Assembly: GCA_029204225.1 (NCBI GenBank)
Contig: CM055097.1
Location: forward strand, 62,776,120-62,840,119
DNA length: 64,000 bases
DNA from: Diphasiastrum complanatum
Lineage: Eukaryota; Streptophyta; Lycopodiopsida; Lycopodiales; Lycopodiaceae
Reading direction: 5' to 3'
How positions within the stretch are numbered: position 1 is the stretch's first letter; every line of letters starts with the position of its first letter. Made by a program: the position numbers and the translations under genes. Of this stretch, positions 61,801 to 64,000 are shown piece after piece. The notes under the pieces were generated by a model, which was not told where the DNA came from, searched no databases, and was given only the letters and a program-made list of their open reading frames with translations.

Positions 61801-63775
61801 AGCAAACAGCAGGCACATACAATTCAAAAACGTCATTATGACATGCACCTTTGTTTTTTTTACTTATATAGATTCACAATAAATATATTATTGACATCAC
61901 TTGAAACTTCATAAAAATTTTAGCACAACCTTTTTCATTCATGATTTAACTTTTAGCCATTCCAACTTGGGGGGCTCATCTTTGAAATTAGTACTCATTT
62001 CTAAATTACCAAATTTCATTTTAGATTTGAAAGTCAAATGGATTATGAAACAGTCATTGAAAAAAAAGCATGAGAGGCAACCTCGACCATCAAACTACAA
62101 GGCTGGGAGGGGCCATAATCCACAAACAAATGAACATGGTTAGAACTTAGCGTGCATTTCTAAATGGATGGGATGACGATTGCTAATGTGTCACATGACA
62201 GAGACTAATTGTAAGATATTGAAAAGGGTAAAATGGTCATCATGGGAAGGCTACCAGACTGATTTTGTTTGATTGTTTTCAAATTGTTGCAGGGGATCTT
62301 GGTCAGACATCTGATACTGTGACAACTCTTCAGCACTATCTAAAGAGCCAAGGTCAGGCAGTGCTATACTTAGGGGACTTATCCTATGCAGACACATATA
62401 TCTTCCCACTCCATGACCAACGTCGCTGGGACGCATGGGGCAATTTGGTCGAAAATAGCACAGCCTACCAGAGCTGGATCTGGTCTGCTGGAAATCATGA
62501 AGTTGATACCACAATTGTAACACTTCCCATTCCCACATCTTTCGCATAGTTCCTAATGCAAAAGCTCTCATTCAGATGCCCTTCACAGATAAATTTCTTA
62601 TAAGTAGACAAGTTAAAAAGATGTACGCTAGCATAAACTTCAAGACTGAAAAAGGCCCTTTCTGGAGTAAGTCTGTAAAATATCCGAATTTGACAGCTTA
62701 TTCATTTCAATTTTTGCAGGGAGAGGACGAACCCTTTAAGCCATTTCTGAACCGTTACTGGACCCCTTATGCTTCCTCAGCCAGTACATCTCAGCTGTGG
62801 TACTCGGTCCAACGAGCATCAGCTTACATAATCGTTCTTTCTTCATATTCAGACTATAGTATGTTAAATCTATCGACCACTTTATGCAATTCTACAATAT
62901 ATATCTCATACAGAAGGTTACTTCTACACAAGATGTCTTCCTTGATCAAGTGTATCAAGTTCCCAGCTACAAAATCTAGAGCACTTTTTTGTTGCTTCTT
63001 TTTTGTCTGTCAATGGAATCCATTAAGGTGCCTATTAGAAACTCGGACATCAGAATTTACTGTTTCGGGAACTCTTAAATATTTCAGCAAGACACACTTT
63101 GAGGACTTATTGGAGGTAGTCTGTTGGTGGATTTTCAGGTGCCGACTCTCCACAATGGATTTGGTTAGAAAAGGAATTAGCAAAGGTTGATAGGACCACT
63201 ACTCCATGGTTGATTGTGGTTATGCATTGTCCCTTATATAATAGCAATGAATCCCATCAGGGAGAAGGAGATGCAATGCGTGCTTTATTTGAACAATGGT
63301 TTATACAATACAAAGTGGATATTGTCCTGGCTGGTCATGTTCATGCTTATGAGAGAACTGTAAGTTTCATCCTTTTCCAGAGAGGAAGCTAACTTAAACA
63401 GTAGATTCTTTCATGATTAAAACAAAAAGGGTCACTTATATTCTCAAAATTAGATTTCCTATTGAATTTCAAGCATGTCATTGACGCTTCTTGAGCAATC
63501 GTCAAAGGATTTCTCTGCAATGGTGTCCTTGAGAGCACCAGATTCTCTGGCATTCTTATTGACTGGACTTTTTCTCGTGTTCAAAAGATAGAAGGGTTTT
63601 AAAACCAACATACCTGGAAATTTTCCTAATTAGTTTTGCTATGTTGGCTGGTTGGTTTACAGAATAGAATATCAAGTGTGGGATGCAGCTCTGCATGCAC
63701 ACCCGTTCCAAACGATTCAGCTCCAATTTATCTCAACATTGGTGATGGGGGCAACAGAGAGGGCCTTTCAACAAG
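55290..63775 (+). CDS. Purple acid phosphatase (PAP10/12/26-like), 3' end outside window
   Basis: Seven coding exons: 55290-55475, 59799-59999, 60835-60946, 62293-62516, 62720-62858, 63139-63359, 63663-63775. All have GT-AG introns in consistent phases (0,0,1,0,1,0), giving 399 residues so far; family members are about 470. The start gives a signal peptide ([19 protein letters not shown]) before CNAGITSS. Metal ligands of the Fe-Zn/Mn centre are all present: Asp168 (GDLGQ), Asp195 and Tyr198 (GDLSYAD), Asn234 (GNHE), His317 (VMHCP), His354 and His356 (GHVHAYER). Such enzymes hydrolyse phosphomonoesters in vacuole or apoplast, and many respond to phosphate starvation. The N-terminus is closest to PAP26-type proteins. 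The loop after GNHEVD is two residues short. It is probably functional. Confidence 0.93.
55680..55780 (-). repeat. SINE-like tRNA-derived repeat, copy 2
   Basis: On the minus strand, TGGCTCAACTGG at 55755-55766 fits the RNA polymerase III A box (TRGCNNARYNGG). GGCTCGAGCCT at 55712-55722 is close to the B box GGTTCGANNCC. The 32-bp gap between the boxes suits a tRNA-derived promoter. The body matches copy 1 at 40868-40950. It is not a functional tRNA gene, since no acceptor-stem pairing was found. Confidence 0.65.
57530..58440. repeat. Direct duplication of about 0.49 kb in intron 1
   Basis: Two diverged copies, about 57600-57910 and 58085-58425. They share GGCAAATTTGGTG, ACCTTGGTCTCCAATT, CTTGGCATATAATGA-TACAAA, TCTCATAA-AA-GTTGTAAA and GTGTGGCCTACAAAA. 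The flanking GGAAAATTTCGTTGTATTT also recurs. They are strongly diverged, so the duplication is old. Confidence 0.75.
58759..58804. repeat. GA microsatellite, 46 bp
   Basis: 23 uninterrupted GA units in phosphatase intron 1, just left of a MITE-like foldback. Confidence 0.97.
58815..58893. repeat. Short foldback repeat, copy 2 (MITE-like)
   Basis: GGGCCATTACGACTCATAAT on the left pairs with ATTATTTGTGGTAATAGCCC on the right (inverted GGGC-ATTA ends). The core CTTCCACTCGTTGCTCGGGTC resembles copy 1 at 54698-54790. Confidence 0.45.
59295..59439. repeat. 145-bp near-perfect hairpin in intron 1
   Basis: Arms 59295-59355 and 59379-59439 (61 bp each) are inverted repeats with only a few mismatches and one-base shifts, separated by a 23-bp loop that itself holds GGGC-CTC-GCCC. 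Arm landmarks are GGCCATTCTGCCTGGTAAGG on the left and CCTTACCGGGCAGAATGGCC on the right. It could be a small foldback transposon, a MITE, or a hairpin-RNA or miRNA-type precursor; the sequence cannot decide. No clear target duplication. Confidence 0.85.
60188..60620. repeat. Five-unit tandem repeat in phosphatase intron 2
   Basis: Units of about 85 bp built on CTTGAAAAGTCCGGTTTC, TTTGGTTGTAGTTTATTAGC, AAATCGTTTTATCATGATGC and TTTTAAGACACGGATGGA. Starts are near 60188, 60272, 60358, 60468 and 60536. The third carries an extra partial copy. Confidence 0.85.
61728..61843. repeat. 58-bp tandem duplication in phosphatase intron 3
   Basis: ACATTTGGCAGTCATAGCA...CAGGCACATACAATTCAAAAA-GTC-TTATGACAT occurs twice in a row with few differences, so it is fairly recent. 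It lies well away from the splice sites. Confidence 0.9.
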
Positions 63776-64000
63776 GTAACAACTTGCTCAACTTTCAGGA
63801 AACAATTCTTTACAATTTTTGTGGTTCTCTGGCTATTGTTTGAAAGTGAGGATTTGCCTAAGTTCACCAAGCTCATCCTTTCTCTACTGTTTGATTCCAA
63901 ACTTTCTTCGCATCATCTCTATTCCATCTGTTTGTTTGTAACTTCCTGTGTTTGAACGAATTGCTAGCTACTAATCCCTAGAATCTGAATGAGAAAAATA

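Overview
This window is nuclear DNA of a land plant with a repeat-rich genome. The evidence is spliced genes with GT-AG introns, a ubiquitin-40S ribosomal protein S27a fusion gene, a plant-type purple acid phosphatase (PAP) gene, and about ten Ty1/copia elements primed by initiator tRNA-Met (TGGTATCAGAGC-type primer sites). The sequence does not fix the species. Thr at ubiquitin position 28, very long introns and copia dominance would fit a fern or another large-genome non-angiosperm, but that is a weak inference. No prokaryotic or organellar genes, CRISPR arrays, rRNA genes or intact tRNA genes were seen.

Layout. 1-3683: old LTR and copia debris (elements A and D). 3684-10462: a nearly full-length but mutated copia, element B, with a CAATT target-site duplication; its 3' LTR holds a 682-bp solo LTR with an ATTAG duplication. 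11013-27379: copia element C, cut inside its integrase gene by a 14,272-bp insertion (11317-25588) flanked by ATAGA duplications. That insertion is a Ty3/gypsy element. It in turn contains an inverted-repeat module (14054 and 21786-22596) and a minus-strand copia, element E (15499-21538). 27380-31887: LTR tails, a deletion-derivative copia (F), a GAAGTC minisatellite and a long AG microsatellite. 31888-36600: copia H (minus) head-to-head with a permuted copia (I). 36600-38290: a minus-strand non-LTR (LINE-like) reverse transcriptase remnant.

38339-39870 is the first clear host gene, RPS27A-type ubiquitin-S27a (two exons, 156 aa), with site II and telo-box elements upstream. 39871-43640 is gene-poor and holds one SINE-like copy. 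43640-46600 has copia fragments J and G around a CT microsatellite. 46706-47256 is a possible unrecognised two-exon gene. 47257-52700 is LTR-element debris, including a gag-like coiled-coil ORF and a chromodomain gypsy tail. 55290 to the right edge is the second clear host gene, a PAP10/12/26-like phosphatase. Seven coding exons are visible; its large introns hold tandem repeats, a second SINE-like copy and a 145-bp near-perfect hairpin. The last exon(s) lie outside the window.

The two host genes act in unrelated housekeeping roles (ribosome and ubiquitin supply; secreted or vacuolar phosphate scavenging). The rest is layered retrotransposition followed by decay, with a recurrent C-to-T/G-to-A pattern that suggests methylated, silenced DNA. 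I found no coherent new multi-gene system. The most unusual items are the nested insertions with exact duplications, a palindrome (CACACGTGTG) recurring in LTRs and one element leader, the SINE-like pair, the intronic hairpin and the unrecognised spliced ORF.
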